Assembly (NCBI RefSeq): GCF_013602415.1
Contig: NZ_WPAG02000003.1
Span: 186,001-250,000, forward strand
Direction: 5' to 3'
Length of the DNA stretch: 64,000 nucleotides
From: Rhodococcus sp. B50
Lineage (GTDB): Bacteria; Actinomycetota; Actinomycetes; Mycobacteriales; Mycobacteriaceae
The translations under genes and the position numbers were made by a program. This document shows, piece by piece, positions 26,108-35,927 of the stretch. Under the pieces are notes generated by a model. It had not been told where the DNA came from. It was given only the letters and a program-made list of their open reading frames with translations, and did not search any database. Each line of letters starts with the position of its first letter. Position 1 is the stretch's first letter.

Positions 26108-26292
26108 ATGTCAGGAAAGAACTACTCGGAGGAGGCCCTACGCCAGGCCCTCGAGTTGTACGAGTCCACGCCGGGCGCGACGATCCGAGGTAACGCCGCT
26201 GACCTCGGGGTCGTACGCGGCACCCTCACCCACTGGACCGACCGGGGCGGGACCGGCACAAAATCAACCAAGCTCACCACCGAATATCACCG
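26108..26292 (+). pseudogene. IS3-family OrfA fragment
   Basis: The frame from the ATG at 26108 reads NYSEEALRQALELYE, then GATIRGNAADLGVVRGTLTHW, the helix-turn-helix start of an IS3-type OrfA. It jumps to TKLTTE, a block normally near the end of OrfA, so an internal deletion is likely. The open frame then runs antisense into the SDR gene. No OrfB is present. It belongs to a different OrfA type from the one at 5520-5655. Confidence 0.75.
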
Positions 26293-26305
26293 CCGAGCTC
26301 AACGA

Positions 26306-27154
26306 CTACCGCTGGTGCATCCAGAAGTCGAGTTCGAGTTCTTCTTCGCTACCCGCATACCGATACGGGGCAAAGTCCGTAACACCTTCCGAGGCCAGCA
26401 CCTCATCGTCGATGAAGCACTCACCGGTGGCCCCGCCGGCTGCATTGGTGAGCAACACATAAGCCGCATCACGCATAATGTCGGTCTTGCGGCTCTTGGC
26501 GGTCAATTCCTCGCCGAGAACGTTTCGCACGGCTGCGGTATCGATGGTCGTCCGCGGCCACAACGAGTTCACCGCGATCGAGTCGCCTTGCAGTTCACGG
26601 GCCAACCCGATCGTCACCAGGCTCATCGAAAACTTGGAAATGGTGTACGCCGTGCCGATGTTGTCGAACCACTCGGGTGCAAGGTTGATCGGCGGCGACA
26701 ACGTCAAGACGTGTGCGTTGTCCGAGCGACGCAGGTGCGGTATCGCTGCCTTGGTCAGAGCAAACGTACCCCGGGCATTGACGTCCAGCATCAGATCGTA
26801 CTTCTTCATACTGATGTGCTCGGTGGGCGACAAGTCCAGGGCGCTGGCATTGTTCACGACGATGTCAAGGCCTCCGAACTGGCTCGCAGTCTGATCGATT
26901 GCCGCCTGTACGGACTCGTCATCGCGGACATCCCCGACGATTGGCAGCGCGTGCCCTCCGGCCTCTTCGATCGCTTTGGCGGCCGTGAATATGGTGCCGG
27001 GTAGCTTCGGATGCGGGGTCGACGTCTTCGCCAGCAATGCGACGTTTGCCCCGTCCTGGGCGGCCCGGATCGCGATCGCCTCTCCGATTCCTCGACTGCC
27101 CCCTGAGATGATCAGGGTGCGTCCGGCCAGAGATCTATTCGATGCGCTACTCAT
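26306..27154 (-). CDS. SDR-family oxidoreductase, HSDL2-like
   Basis: This 282-residue SDR has SGGSRGIG at about residues 17-24, then a long insertion (LLAKTSTPHPKLPGTIFTAA) after the second beta strand, VVNNASAL, and the Tyr-Lys site in AYTISKFSMS. The insertion and the LSPPINLAPEWF segment are typical of the hydroxysteroid dehydrogenase-like 2 group. It is the last gene of the operon that begins with the ABC importer. Its last 50 codons are duplicated at 19939-20090. An IS3 scrap lies directly beyond its stop codon. Confidence 0.9.
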   Translation of the reverse strand: MSSASNRSLAGRTLIISGGSRGIGEAIAIRAAQDGANVALLAKTSTPHPKLPGTIFTAAKAIEEAGGHALPIVGDVRDDESVQAAIDQTASQFGGLDIVVNNASALDLSPTEHISMKKYDLMLDVNARGTFALTKAAIPHLRRSDNAHVLTLSPPINLAPEWFDNIGTAYTISKFSMSLVTIGLARELQGDSIAVNSLWPRTTIDTAAVRNVLGEELTAKSRKTDIMRDAAYVLLTNAAGGATGECFIDDEVLASEGVTDFAPYRYAGSEEELELDFWMHQR

Positions 27155-27202
27155 CTTCCCCTTGCCTCTGTTGTTTCTGTCGACGGCCGAACGTTCATGA
27201 TG

Positions 27203-28429
27203 TCAAGCCGTGGTAATGATGTCCGACGAGTTCGACTGCGCAACATCTGCTTCGATCAACGCACCGATCTCCTCGGGGCTGTACCCGAGCCTTCTCAGAA
27301 CTCGCCGGGTGTCGGCTCCTCGATCCCGAGGAGAAGTCACCACTTTCCCGGGCGTTCGGCTGAGTTTGATCGGTATGCCGACCGATCGATGACCATCTTT
27401 GTCCACCACCATCTTCCGGTGGAGGATATGGGGATCTTGCAACGCTTGCGCAACGTTGTTCACCTGTGACGCAGGTACACCGAGCGCCAGGAGTTCTTTT
27501 GCAAGAACACTCGCCGTCCGACCATCGATGGCTTGCGCCAGCAAGATTCGTAGAGCATTCCTGTTCCGAACACGATCGGAGTTCGTGGCAAATCGCGGAT
27601 CCAACGCGACCTCGGGAATCTCGAGTAGGGAGGTGAGTCTCTCAAATTGACGATTATTTCCCGCGCCGATGAAGACTTGACCGTCCGCGGCATCGAAGGT
27701 GTCATACGGCGCGATCGTCGGATGCGCCGATCCGGTGCGTTGCGGAACCCGACCATCACCGAGATGTGAGTGTGAATGCGGGTGCAGCAGCGACACCGCG
27801 GTGTCGACCAGAGTGCAGTCCACGAGCTGGCCCAATCCGGTGCGAGTCCGATCGTTGAGCGCCAGGAGAATTCCGGAGAATGCGTAGACACCGGTCACCA
27901 TGTCGACGATCGGCACGCCGACACGCAATGCCGGACCGTCGGACTCTCCATTGATGCTCATCAACCCGCTGTAGGCCTGTACAACGGCGTCATATCCGGG
28001 CATCGCGCCCATCGGGCCGTCGATACCGAAGCCCGTGATGCGACACTGAATCAGCTCGGGAAACTGTTCGCGCAGCATCTGATCGGAGTATCCCCACTTC
28101 GCCAGGGTTCCTGCCTTGAAGTTCTCGACCAAGACGTCGGCCTGCGAGATGAGCCGCCCGAGGACACGCTGGCCGTCCTCGGTCCGAAGGTCGAGGCTCA
28201 CGTTCGTCTTGTTCCGATTGATTCCGCTGAAGTACGCGCTCATCGTCTCGCTCACAAACGGTGGTCCCCACGTGCGCGTTTCATCGCCGGCGGGTGGTTC
28301 AACCTTGATCACCTCGGCGCCGTGGTCGGCGAGCATCTGTGTACACAAAGGCCCAGCCAAAACTCGCGATAGATCGAGAACGCGAAGACCGGCAAGGCTT
28401 CCATGGGGTGACGGGAGTGCGTTCAACAC
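27203..28429 (-). CDS. CaiB/BaiF (family III) CoA transferase
   Basis: This 408-residue enzyme moves CoA between acids. It has the N-terminal GLRVLDLSRVLAGPLCTQMLADHGAEVIKVEPP, LDLRTEDGQRVLGRLISQADVLVENF, the nucleophile Asp147 in PGYDAVVQAYSG, and VGVPIVDMVTGVYA. The GTG start at 28429 follows AAGGGA. In this operon it offers an ATP-free route for activating the substrate, in parallel with the ligase at 31302. It may also recycle CoA from a product. Confidence 0.93.
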   Translation of the reverse strand: MLNALPSPHGSLAGLRVLDLSRVLAGPLCTQMLADHGAEVIKVEPPAGDETRTWGPPFVSETMSAYFSGINRNKTNVSLDLRTEDGQRVLGRLISQADVLVENFKAGTLAKWGYSDQMLREQFPELIQCRITGFGIDGPMGAMPGYDAVVQAYSGLMSINGESDGPALRVGVPIVDMVTGVYAFSGILLALNDRTRTGLGQLVDCTLVDTAVSLLHPHSHSHLGDGRVPQRTGSAHPTIAPYDTFDAADGQVFIGAGNNRQFERLTSLLEIPEVALDPRFATNSDRVRNRNALRILLAQAIDGRTASVLAKELLALGVPASQVNNVAQALQDPHILHRKMVVDKDGHRSVGIPIKLSRTPGKVVTSPRDRGADTRRVLRRLGYSPEEIGALIEADVAQSNSSDIITTA

Positions 28430-28468
28430 GGGTCCCTTCGTTCGATGGGATGGTGTTCTGGCATTTAC

Positions 28469-29635
28469 TCAGTACGACTTAGGCAGGCCGAGAACGTGGT
28501 TGGAAATGTAGTTCATCACCATCTCCTGGCTGACCGGAGCAATGCGGAGGATCCGAGACTCACGGAAATATCGCTCCACATGGTACTCACGTGCGTAGCC
28601 CATCCCGCCGTGTGTCTGAATCGCTTGATCGGCGGTGTTGAAGCCGGCGTCGGCGCACAACCACTTGGCCATATTCGCTTCACGCCCGCACGGCAAGCCG
28701 TTGTCGTAACGCCACGCAGCGTTCCGTGCCATCAATTCTGCCGCGTCCAACCGCGTGACCGCCTCGGCCAACGGGAACGCCACACCTTGATTCTGACCAA
28801 TGGGCCGATCGAAGACCACTCGGTCCTTCGCGTACGTGACGGCCCGGGCCAGCGCGGCCCGGCCGATGCCCAGAGCTTCGTGCGCGAGCAGAATTCGTTC
28901 TGGATTCAGTCCGTCGAGAAGGTATTTGAAGCCCTCGCCCTCCTCGCCTACTCTGGCGCTGTCCGGGACGAAGTAGTCATCGATGAAGACCTCATACGAT
29001 GACACAGCGTTGCGGCCCATCTTCGGAATGGCTTTCAAAGTGACGTGCTCGGGATCGATGTCGATGAGGAACAGTGTCATCCCATCGGTAGATCGCTCGA
29101 CCTCGTTGCGCTTGGTGGTGCGGGCGATGAGGATCATCTTCGTCGAATCACCGGCTTTGGTGATCCATACCTTCCGCCCATTGATGATGTAACCCTTGTC
29201 GACCTTCTCGGCAAAGGTTGTGATGTTGGTGGTGTCGGTGCCCGCGTTCGGCTCGGTCACTCCGAAACACACATGCAACGAGCCTTCCGCCGCGGCCGGG
29301 AGTATTTCCCTACGAAGCTCCTCGCTGCCGTGTTTAACTATGGTGTTAAGACCGAAGATCGTCAGATGCATCGTACTGCAGCCGTTCATGCCGGCACCTG
29401 ATGCTGCGATCTCCTCGAGGAGCAGTGCTGCCTCGAAGATCCCGAGCCCGCCGCCGCCGTATTCTTCGGGAATCGCGATTCCCAACCATCCGTCGGCAGC
29501 AAACTTGCTATAGAACTCCCAAGGGAATTCGCCTTTTTCGTCCTTGTCGGCCCAGTATTCATCGGAGAAGCTCCGGGCGAGTTCCCTCGCCCCGGCGCGC
29601 ATTCGTTCCTGGTCTTCGGTCAATTCGAAATTCAT
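28469..29635 (-). CDS. acyl-CoA dehydrogenase (single-subunit type)
   Basis: This 388-residue homotetramer-type enzyme has FGVTEPNAGTDTTNI, KVWITKAGDSTKMILIART, FDRPIGQNQGVAFPLAEA and THGGMGYAREYHVERYFRESR. At the position where medium-chain enzymes have YEGT with catalytic Glu, it reads IAPVSQE, so the base must be elsewhere, as in some other subgroups. The ATG at 29635 follows AAAGGA. Unlike the other dehydrogenases in the window it has no small partner next to it. Confidence 0.92.
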   Translation of the reverse strand: MNFELTEDQERMRAGARELARSFSDEYWADKDEKGEFPWEFYSKFAADGWLGIAIPEEYGGGGLGIFEAALLLEEIAASGAGMNGCSTMHLTIFGLNTIVKHGSEELRREILPAAAEGSLHVCFGVTEPNAGTDTTNITTFAEKVDKGYIINGRKVWITKAGDSTKMILIARTTKRNEVERSTDGMTLFLIDIDPEHVTLKAIPKMGRNAVSSYEVFIDDYFVPDSARVGEEGEGFKYLLDGLNPERILLAHEALGIGRAALARAVTYAKDRVVFDRPIGQNQGVAFPLAEAVTRLDAAELMARNAAWRYDNGLPCGREANMAKWLCADAGFNTADQAIQTHGGMGYAREYHVERYFRESRILRIAPVSQEMVMNYISNHVLGLPKSY

Positions 29636-29660
29636 GATGTGATCCTTTCGGGGCGGTCGT

Positions 29661-30452
29661 TCATCGCATCGAAGGTCGCCCAAGCCACGAGGAACTGCTC
29701 GAAACATTGACGACGCTGTCACCGTGATGTTCGATGATGAACGCTTGAGTGGCTTCCAGATGTGCCCGGGCCAGCCGTTTCGCCTCACCGGGCCGCCCGG
29801 CCTCGATTTCGTCGACGATCCGCCGATGCGCGCACACAACATCGCTTTCGAGGGCCGAACTCGGGTAACTGCCCTTTCGCGTGGTCGCGACAGCCCACGC
29901 CTGCTCCTGGGCCGACCACAGGGCGACGTAACTGCCCACTGCCGAGCGGATCACCGGATTCGGGGTGAACGAGACGATGAGCCGGTGAAAGTCGCGCCCG
30001 GATTGAGTGAAAACCACGCCGTCGTTCATTGTCTGCTCGGACATCTCAACACAGCGCCGAAGGGCCGGTACCACCACTTCGGCACGGTCTTCCCGTGAAG
30101 CACAGGCCTCCGCACAGTTCGGCTCGAGCATCTGAAGCCCTACAGCAAGGTCGCGCAAGGTCACTCGCGCCGACTGGAGGGACAGACCGATATGATAGGC
30201 CGCCTGCGCCTCATCCGGTCGATGCACGTCTGCGCCGCCGACCTTCCCTCGCCGCACCGTCACCAAACCCTCGGTCTCGAGGATCCGTAGCGCCTCCCTG
30301 ATAGAGGGATGACTCACACCGAATTCTCTGACCAGTTGCTCTTGGGTCGCAAAACTGTATTGGTCATCGGCAAAGATGCGCTCGCGCAACTCCGCTGCCA
30401 CGGTTTCCGCGATGCGACGATGTGGAATCCGGCTGTTCCGCGCCGCCGTCAC
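29661..30452 (-). CDS. FadR-subfamily GntR regulator
   Basis: This 263-residue regulator has an N-terminal winged helix-turn-helix (PHRRIAETVAAELRERI, then QLVREFGVSHPSIREALRILETEGLVTVRRG) and a C-terminal all-helical FCD effector domain with the metal-type residues in GRDFHRLIVSFTPN and AHRRIVDEIEAG. It is strongly similar to the regulator at 50572-51375. It lies inside the operon between a dehydrogenase and an SDR, so it probably senses an acyl-CoA or carboxylate intermediate and represses this cluster. Confidence 0.92.
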   Translation of the reverse strand: MTAARNSRIPHRRIAETVAAELRERIFADDQYSFATQEQLVREFGVSHPSIREALRILETEGLVTVRRGKVGGADVHRPDEAQAAYHIGLSLQSARVTLRDLAVGLQMLEPNCAEACASREDRAEVVVPALRRCVEMSEQTMNDGVVFTQSGRDFHRLIVSFTPNPVIRSAVGSYVALWSAQEQAWAVATTRKGSYPSSALESDVVCAHRRIVDEIEAGRPGEAKRLARAHLEATQAFIIEHHGDSVVNVSSSSSWLGRPSMR

Positions 30453-30531
30453 GGTTCAGACATCTTGTTACCACCCCGGACAGTCACACATAGACCGGGA
30501 CTGTGCTGCCCGTGAGACAGCGGCCCGGATG

Positions 30532-31305
30532 TCATCGGGCCGTCCATCCACCGTCTACGACAATCGTTTGTCCTGTCACGTACGACGCCATATCGCCCGC
30601 GAGCCACACTACGGCGCCGACGATGTCGTCCGCCGTACCCTGCGTCGGCAGAGGGGTGTTTCGGCGCAGATATTCGGATGCGCGTTCACTGTCGTACAGG
30701 GGTCCAGTGATCTCGCTACGGAAGAACCCCGGAGCCACGGTGTTGACCCGAATGGAATGACGCGCCCACTGGACGGCCAATTCGACGGTGAGACCCGACA
30801 AACCGGCTTTGCTCGCGGCATACGACGCCTGTGGGATCCCGGGTATCCCGACCCTCCCACTGATGGAGGAGATGTTTACGATGGATCCTCTGCCCGCGGC
30901 CACCATGTGGGGAAACGCTGCTTGCGCCAATAAAAATGGCGCCGCCAGGTTGAGATCGAGTGTCTGACGAATTGCCTCGATCGGTTCGGATTCGGCCTTC
31001 TCCTCGGTGAACATGCTGCCCGCGGCATTGATCAAGATCTCCGGCGGACCCAACGCCTCGACGACCTCAGGGACGACCGAGGCGACCTGCTCGAGCACAG
31101 AAAGGTCACGGGCTACCGCAACACCGCCTATCCGTTCCACCAGACCGGCGAGTCTGTCAGCACGACGAGCCACGACGGCGACCCGGGCCCCGGACTTCGC
31201 CAGCGCCTCCGCGACTGCAACCCCGAGTCCGGACGAAGCTCCGGTAACGACCGCCACACGTCCGTCGAGGCCAAGCGTGGATGCTTCGGTAGGGCAATTC
31301 GTCAT
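30532..31305 (-). CDS. SDR-family oxidoreductase
   Basis: This 257-residue classical SDR has TGASSGLG at about residues 21-28, INAAGSMF, the SISG and SYAASKAG catalytic Ser-Tyr-Lys set, VNTVAPGFF and YVTGQTIVVDGG. It is of the FabG-like size and would act on a hydroxyacyl-CoA or an alcohol. Its start overlaps the stop of the CoA ligase gene (ATGA), so expression is coupled. Confidence 0.92.
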   Translation of the reverse strand: MTNCPTEASTLGLDGRVAVVTGASSGLGVAVAEALAKSGARVAVVARRADRLAGLVERIGGVAVARDLSVLEQVASVVPEVVEALGPPEILINAAGSMFTEEKAESEPIEAIRQTLDLNLAAPFLLAQAAFPHMVAAGRGSIVNISSISGRVGIPGIPQASYAASKAGLSGLTVELAVQWARHSIRVNTVAPGFFRSEITGPLYDSERASEYLRRNTPLPTQGTADDIVGAVVWLAGDMASYVTGQTIVVDGGWTAR

Positions 31306-32813
31306 GCCGGATCCTTTGCTGTCGATGTCGATGTCAATTGTGCACTGACGAACTCGGCGAGACCTGATCGCGGAACCTTGCCCATTGCATTGATTGGAAG
31401 AGCTTCGACCTGGGTCCAGACCTCGGGGACCTTATACGGAGACAATTTCTGCCGGCACAATTCTGCGAGTGCGTCCGTGTCGATCGGCCCCACGCCTTCG
31501 AATGCTGCCGCCACCCGCTCTCCGAGGCGATCGTCGGGCACGGGGTAGACGACAACCTTGGTGATATCCGGATGGGTCGAAATGACCCGCTCCACCTCGA
31601 GGGGATATATGTTGGCACCACCACGGATTATGACCAGCTTCTTACGATCCAGAACGGTCAACCACCCGTTCTCGTCGACCGTGCCCATGTCGCCGGTGGC
31701 GATGACTGACGACTCTGTCGGACGCACGCCACCGTTCTCCCAGTACCCGAGCAGCGGCCGCCACACATCAGCAAACGGTCCGACCTCGGTTGACGTTATC
31801 CGCAGTTCGCCGAGCTCGCCCGCGGGCAACCTCACACCGTCGTCGTCATACGCTGCCACGTCGTACTGGGGTAACACCTGGCCGCTGCTCCCCTCCCGCC
31901 AGTCCGCCCCGACCGGATCGATCGACACGACCGTCGGCGCCTCTGTCAACCCGTAAGTGGCGCGCGGGATCAGCCCGTACCTTTCTGCGAACTCGCGCCG
32001 TAGCGCATCGGAGGTGTCGGCGCCGCCGCTCCACACCTCTCGCAGCGAGGACAGATCGACGTCATCTCGCCGGGCCAAATCGTAGAGCTGCGCGGGTGCA
32101 CCATTCCACAAGGTGATCTTGCGCGACGCGATCCAATCTGCGACACCGGAAGCATCGCGGCGGTTCATGATCACACAGCATCCACCGACCTGTGCGGTCA
32201 GAAGTGTCGACAGCACCATCAGGTTGAGAATCGTCAGCGGAAAGCTGTCACCTTTGCGCAGATCGGGTCCCCAACCGCGAGAATGCGCCAGCGCGGCACC
32301 GGGCAACAGCATGTTCCGCTGGCTGTGGACAACTGCCTTCGGCCGACCAGATGTACCGCTGGTGAAGGCAATTCCCGCAGGTGCATCGATGTCGTGCTCC
32401 ACCGACGGCGCAGACTCATCAGAGGCGAGAAGCTCGGCCCACCGATCGAGGTCCACTCTGCCCGCACTCTTCAGTCGGTACTCGGGGCCGGCGAGCACCA
32501 ACATCGGCTCACAGAGATCCCGAATGTGCTCCTGCTCGCCCTCCGACAACGCTTCTCCGACACCGGTCCAGACCGCTCCGATTCTCTGGGCACCGTGGAA
32601 CGCGGCAACGATGTCCAGGTCGTTGGGCAGACATGCTGCCACCCGATCCCCCGGACGTACGCCGAGTTTCCACATCGCGCCGGCCGCCCGCCGTGCCTGC
32701 TCATCGAGCTCGCGGTAACTCCACACCCCGGAGATCGCCTCGACGGCTGGGGAATCCGGTCGGTCCGCAAGCGCGGCATCGAGCACCCGATCGATAGTCC
32801 TCAATTTCTGCAC
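31302..32813 (-). CDS. AMP-forming acyl-CoA ligase
   Basis: This 503-residue adenylate-forming enzyme has the P-loop FTSGTSGRPKAVVHSQ, the YGLTEAP motif, the hinge GDMGTVDENGWLTVLDRKKLVIIRGGANIYPLEVE and the catalytic Lys region NAMGKVPR. It activates a carboxylic acid with ATP and CoA. It is 49 bp behind the last ABC importer gene, so the imported compound is probably its substrate (inference). It belongs to the general FadD/MenE-like group; chain or ring preference cannot be read. Confidence 0.92.
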   Translation of the reverse strand: MQKLRTIDRVLDAALADRPDSPAVEAISGVWSYRELDEQARRAAGAMWKLGVRPGDRVAACLPNDLDIVAAFHGAQRIGAVWTGVGEALSEGEQEHIRDLCEPMLVLAGPEYRLKSAGRVDLDRWAELLASDESAPSVEHDIDAPAGIAFTSGTSGRPKAVVHSQRNMLLPGAALAHSRGWGPDLRKGDSFPLTILNLMVLSTLLTAQVGGCCVIMNRRDASGVADWIASRKITLWNGAPAQLYDLARRDDVDLSSLREVWSGGADTSDALRREFAERYGLIPRATYGLTEAPTVVSIDPVGADWREGSSGQVLPQYDVAAYDDDGVRLPAGELGELRITSTEVGPFADVWRPLLGYWENGGVRPTESSVIATGDMGTVDENGWLTVLDRKKLVIIRGGANIYPLEVERVISTHPDITKVVVYPVPDDRLGERVAAAFEGVGPIDTDALAELCRQKLSPYKVPEVWTQVEALPINAMGKVPRSGLAEFVSAQLTSTSTAKDPA

Positions 32814-32862
32814 AACCTCACGCTTCCGTTATCTTCATGATGCTTGAACACATCAAGCGACG

Positions 32863-33903
32863 TCACCGACCGGCCGCCACCGAGGCGTCGGAGAGACCTT
32901 CGTCCCGGATCGAAACCTTCAGAGGGAAGTGGCACGCCGCGAAATGGCCCGGTTCGATTTCTCTGATCTCCGGCTCTTCTTCGGCACATCTACTCCGTGC
33001 AGATGGGCACCTCGTGCGGAAGCGGCAGCCACTGGGCGGATCCAGAGGTGACGGCAGATCTCCGCTGAGGGTGAACTCTTGCACCGGAGCTTCGGGATCC
33101 GGTTCCGGGATGGACTTGATCAGGGCCTGCGTGTACGGATGCACCGGTGAGGTGAACAGATCGTCGGAACCGGCGACCTCACAGATCTTTCCGAGATACA
33201 TCACAACAACGCGGTCACTCACGTTCTTGACAACGGCAAGGTCGTGCGCAATGAACAGCAGCGTCAGCCGGTAACGCTTCTTCATGTCCTCGAGAAGGTT
33301 GATTATCTGCGCCTGCACCGACACGTCCAGGGCCGAAACTGGCTCATCGCAGATCACGATCTCTGGATCGAGAACCATCGCACGCGCAATCGAGATCCGT
33401 TGACATTGCCCACCCGAGAACTCGTGGGGTCTGCGGTCCGATGCAGTATCGGCATCCAGGCCAACACGATCGATCATTTCCAAGGATCTCTTGGTGACCT
33501 CGTCCTTGCTCAGACCACCTTGAATCCGCAAACCTTCCGCGATGATGTCCTTCACCTTTCGCAAGGGGTTCAAGGACGAAATCGGGTCCTGGAAGATCAT
33601 CTGCAGTTTCCGGCGATGTCGCCGCAGTGCAGTACCCGACGTACCCAGCAGGTCGGTGCCATCGACCAGGACCTGCCCGGACTTGGGCGGCGGCAACTGC
33701 ATAATTGCCTTAGCCACGCTGGACTTTCCGCAACCCGACTCCCCCACGAGCCCGATGGTCTCTCCGCGACGGGCATCCAAGCTCACGTCGGAGACCGCAA
33801 AGACACGGTCACCGTCTTTCCCGCGGTACTCCACGGTCAGATTTCGAATACTGAGAACGACATCGCCGTCGTCCCGCAGATGAGCAGTTCCACTGCCGGC
33901 CAT
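32863..33903 (-). CDS. peptide-type ABC importer, ATPase 2 (DppF-like)
   Basis: This 346-residue ATPase has Walker A GESGCGKSS, Q-loop MIFQDPISSLNPL, signature FSGGQCQRISIARA and Walker B IVICDEPVSALD. The oligopeptide-type C-terminal domain ends in CRFRTRCPSARSRC, a Cys motif that in this family often binds an iron-sulfur cluster. The ATG at 33903 overlaps the previous stop (TGATG). It is the last of five transporter genes. Confidence 0.93.
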   Translation of the reverse strand: MAGSGTAHLRDDGDVVLSIRNLTVEYRGKDGDRVFAVSDVSLDARRGETIGLVGESGCGKSSVAKAIMQLPPPKSGQVLVDGTDLLGTSGTALRRHRRKLQMIFQDPISSLNPLRKVKDIIAEGLRIQGGLSKDEVTKRSLEMIDRVGLDADTASDRRPHEFSGGQCQRISIARAMVLDPEIVICDEPVSALDVSVQAQIINLLEDMKKRYRLTLLFIAHDLAVVKNVSDRVVVMYLGKICEVAGSDDLFTSPVHPYTQALIKSIPEPDPEAPVQEFTLSGDLPSPLDPPSGCRFRTRCPSARSRCAEEEPEIREIEPGHFAACHFPLKVSIRDEGLSDASVAAGR

Positions 33904-35027
33904 CAGATCACGCCCCTCGAGTCGAGCTCGGTACCGGCCGCGGTGGTACCCGCAGCCGCGTTGACCGCACGGGCCGCCTCGCCCTCCGGAGTTCCCAACG
34001 GGAAGAAGCACGCCACAGAATGGTCGCTTCTGTCGTCGGACACCGAAAGTAAGGGCGTCTCCACCAAGCACCGCGCCTGCGCTGACGGGCACCTCGGGGC
34101 GAAGCTGCATCCGGGCGGGGGATCGATGATCGTCGGTGGCCGACCCGGAATCGAAGGGAGGTAGGTATGGCTCGGATTCGCCAGCCTCGGAATGGCATCG
34201 ATCAGCGCCCGGGTGTACGGGTGGCGCATGTGTGCGAACAGTTCGCGTGTCGGGCCCTTTTCCACCACCCTGCCCGCGTACATCACAGCAATCGTGTCCG
34301 CGCGGCCGGCCACCACTCCCAGATCGTGCGTAATCAGGATCATTGCCATGTTCGACTTGACCTGCAGGTCGTGGAGCAGATCGAGGATTTGTTGCTGCAC
34401 CGTCACATCGAGCGCGGTAGTCGGTTCGTCTGCTATCAACAATTTCGGACTGCACGAGATTGCGAGCGCTATCGTCACCCGTTGACGCATACCACCGGAC
34501 AGGTTGTGCGGATACTGATCAAAGCGCTTGAGCGGCTCAGGGATTCCTACCTGCGTCAACAAACGTATGACGGTTTCCTTCGCAACTTGCCGGTCGAGAC
34601 CGAGATGGTAACGCACCGTCTCCGACAGCTGTTCACCGATAGTCATCACCGGTGTCAGGGACGTCATCGGGTCCTGAAAAACCATCGAGAGGTCGACACC
34701 CCAGAGGTGCTGGTTCTTCTTTCTCGACACGGTTACCAGATCAGTGCCGGCAAATCTGATCCGGCTACCGTCCCGCACCTGCGCGCTGGGCGCGAGAATT
34801 CGCATGATCGCACGGGACAGAACAGATTTACCGGACCCGGATTCGCCGACGATCCCCAACGTCTTGCCCGCCTGCAGCTCGAGGTCTACACCATCTACGG
34901 CACGTACGAGGCCACGGGGTGTATCGAACCAGACTCGGAGGTCCGAAATCTCGAGGAGATTCGACTGCTCGACCGAAGGCGCCGCAACCTCAGCCTCGTC
35001 GACCGCTGTCCTACCACTGCTCATCAT
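33903..35027 (-). CDS. peptide-type ABC importer, ATPase 1 (DppD-like)
   Basis: This 374-residue ATPase has Walker A GESGSGKSV, Q-loop MVFQDPMTSLTPV, signature LSGGMRQRVTIALA and Walker B LLIADEPTTALD, followed by the oligopeptide C-terminal domain with CSFAPRCPSAQARC. It couples ATP hydrolysis to import with the DppF-like partner. It overlaps both neighbours by 4 bp or less. An alanine-rich tail of about 25 residues is not conserved. Confidence 0.93.
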   Translation of the reverse strand: MMSSGRTAVDEAEVAAPSVEQSNLLEISDLRVWFDTPRGLVRAVDGVDLELQAGKTLGIVGESGSGKSVLSRAIMRILAPSAQVRDGSRIRFAGTDLVTVSRKKNQHLWGVDLSMVFQDPMTSLTPVMTIGEQLSETVRYHLGLDRQVAKETVIRLLTQVGIPEPLKRFDQYPHNLSGGMRQRVTIALAISCSPKLLIADEPTTALDVTVQQQILDLLHDLQVKSNMAMILITHDLGVVAGRADTIAVMYAGRVVEKGPTRELFAHMRHPYTRALIDAIPRLANPSHTYLPSIPGRPPTIIDPPPGCSFAPRCPSAQARCLVETPLLSVSDDRSDHSVACFFPLGTPEGEAARAVNAAAGTTAAGTELDSRGVI

Positions 35028-35927
35028 ATGGCCGACTCCTTACCGATCCGACCCCGCGCCCAATCACCGAGTCTGTTGAATGAAAAGACTGTGAGAAAGA
35101 AGAACAGGGAGGGGACCAGTACCAGATGTGGATATTCACGAAGGTACTCACGACCTTCTGCGAGCATGCCGCCCCAGCTCGGCGTAGGCGGCGGAACGCC
35201 CAACCCCAAGAAGCTCAAGCTCCCCTCTGCAACCACGAGAGTAGCCATCACGACCAAAGCGAGCGACATCACGGGCAACATGACATTGGCGAGAAGTTCG
35301 CGTGTCAGTATTCGAATCGGACTTGCACCGAGTGCTTTCGATGCGGTGACGAACTCTCGATCAGAGAACGCGATGGTATTCGCTCTCGCAACACGGGCGA
35401 AGTTCGGGATCCCCAAAAGTGCGAGACCGATCACCAACGTCGAAAGCGAGGGACCGAGCGCAGCTACGAGCGCGATCAAGAAGATCAACGCGGGGAATGA
35501 CAACAGGAAGTTGATGAGAACCGAGATCACGGTATCGACAGCTCCGCGCAGATAGCCGGCGAGCATACCGATCGTGACGCCGATGACCATAGCTACTGCG
35601 GTACCGCCGATGGCTACGGTCATCGACACTCGAGCACCGAAGATGCATCGGGACAAGATGTCTCGCCCGAGCGGGTCGGTGCCCAACGGGTGAGAGCTGA
35701 AACCTGGTGCAGCATTGAACGTGTCGCTCAACTCGTTGGGGTCGGGGAAGGGCAACCAGTTCGCCGCCAGCGCGGCAAATACCACGAGCCCGATCCACAC
35801 CGCCCCCAGTAGGGCACCGTAATCATGACGACGTCGCCGAGACCGCCTCGGACGGTCGATACGTCGTTTGCCGGGCACCAGTATCGGCTTGGCGGATTCG
35901 CTGCCCCGTTGAATGAGGTCGGTCATG
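35024..35927 (-). CDS. peptide-type ABC importer, permease 2 (DppC-like)
   Basis: This 300-residue permease has a basic N-terminal region (KRRIDRPRRSRRRR), the HPLGTDPLGRDILSRCIFGARVSM motif that marks DppC/OppC, five or six membrane helices and the EAA-type loop EFVTASKALGASPIRILTRELLAN. The ATG at 35927 overlaps the stop of the DppB-like gene (ATGA); longer upstream readings lie within that gene. Confidence 0.93.

Noticed and set aside
32842..32858. GCTTGA-ACACA-TCAAGC dyad between the ABC importer and the CoA ligase genes
   Set aside because: The stem is only 6 bp with no T-run and lies between genes that look co-transcribed. It is too weak to call a terminator or an operator.
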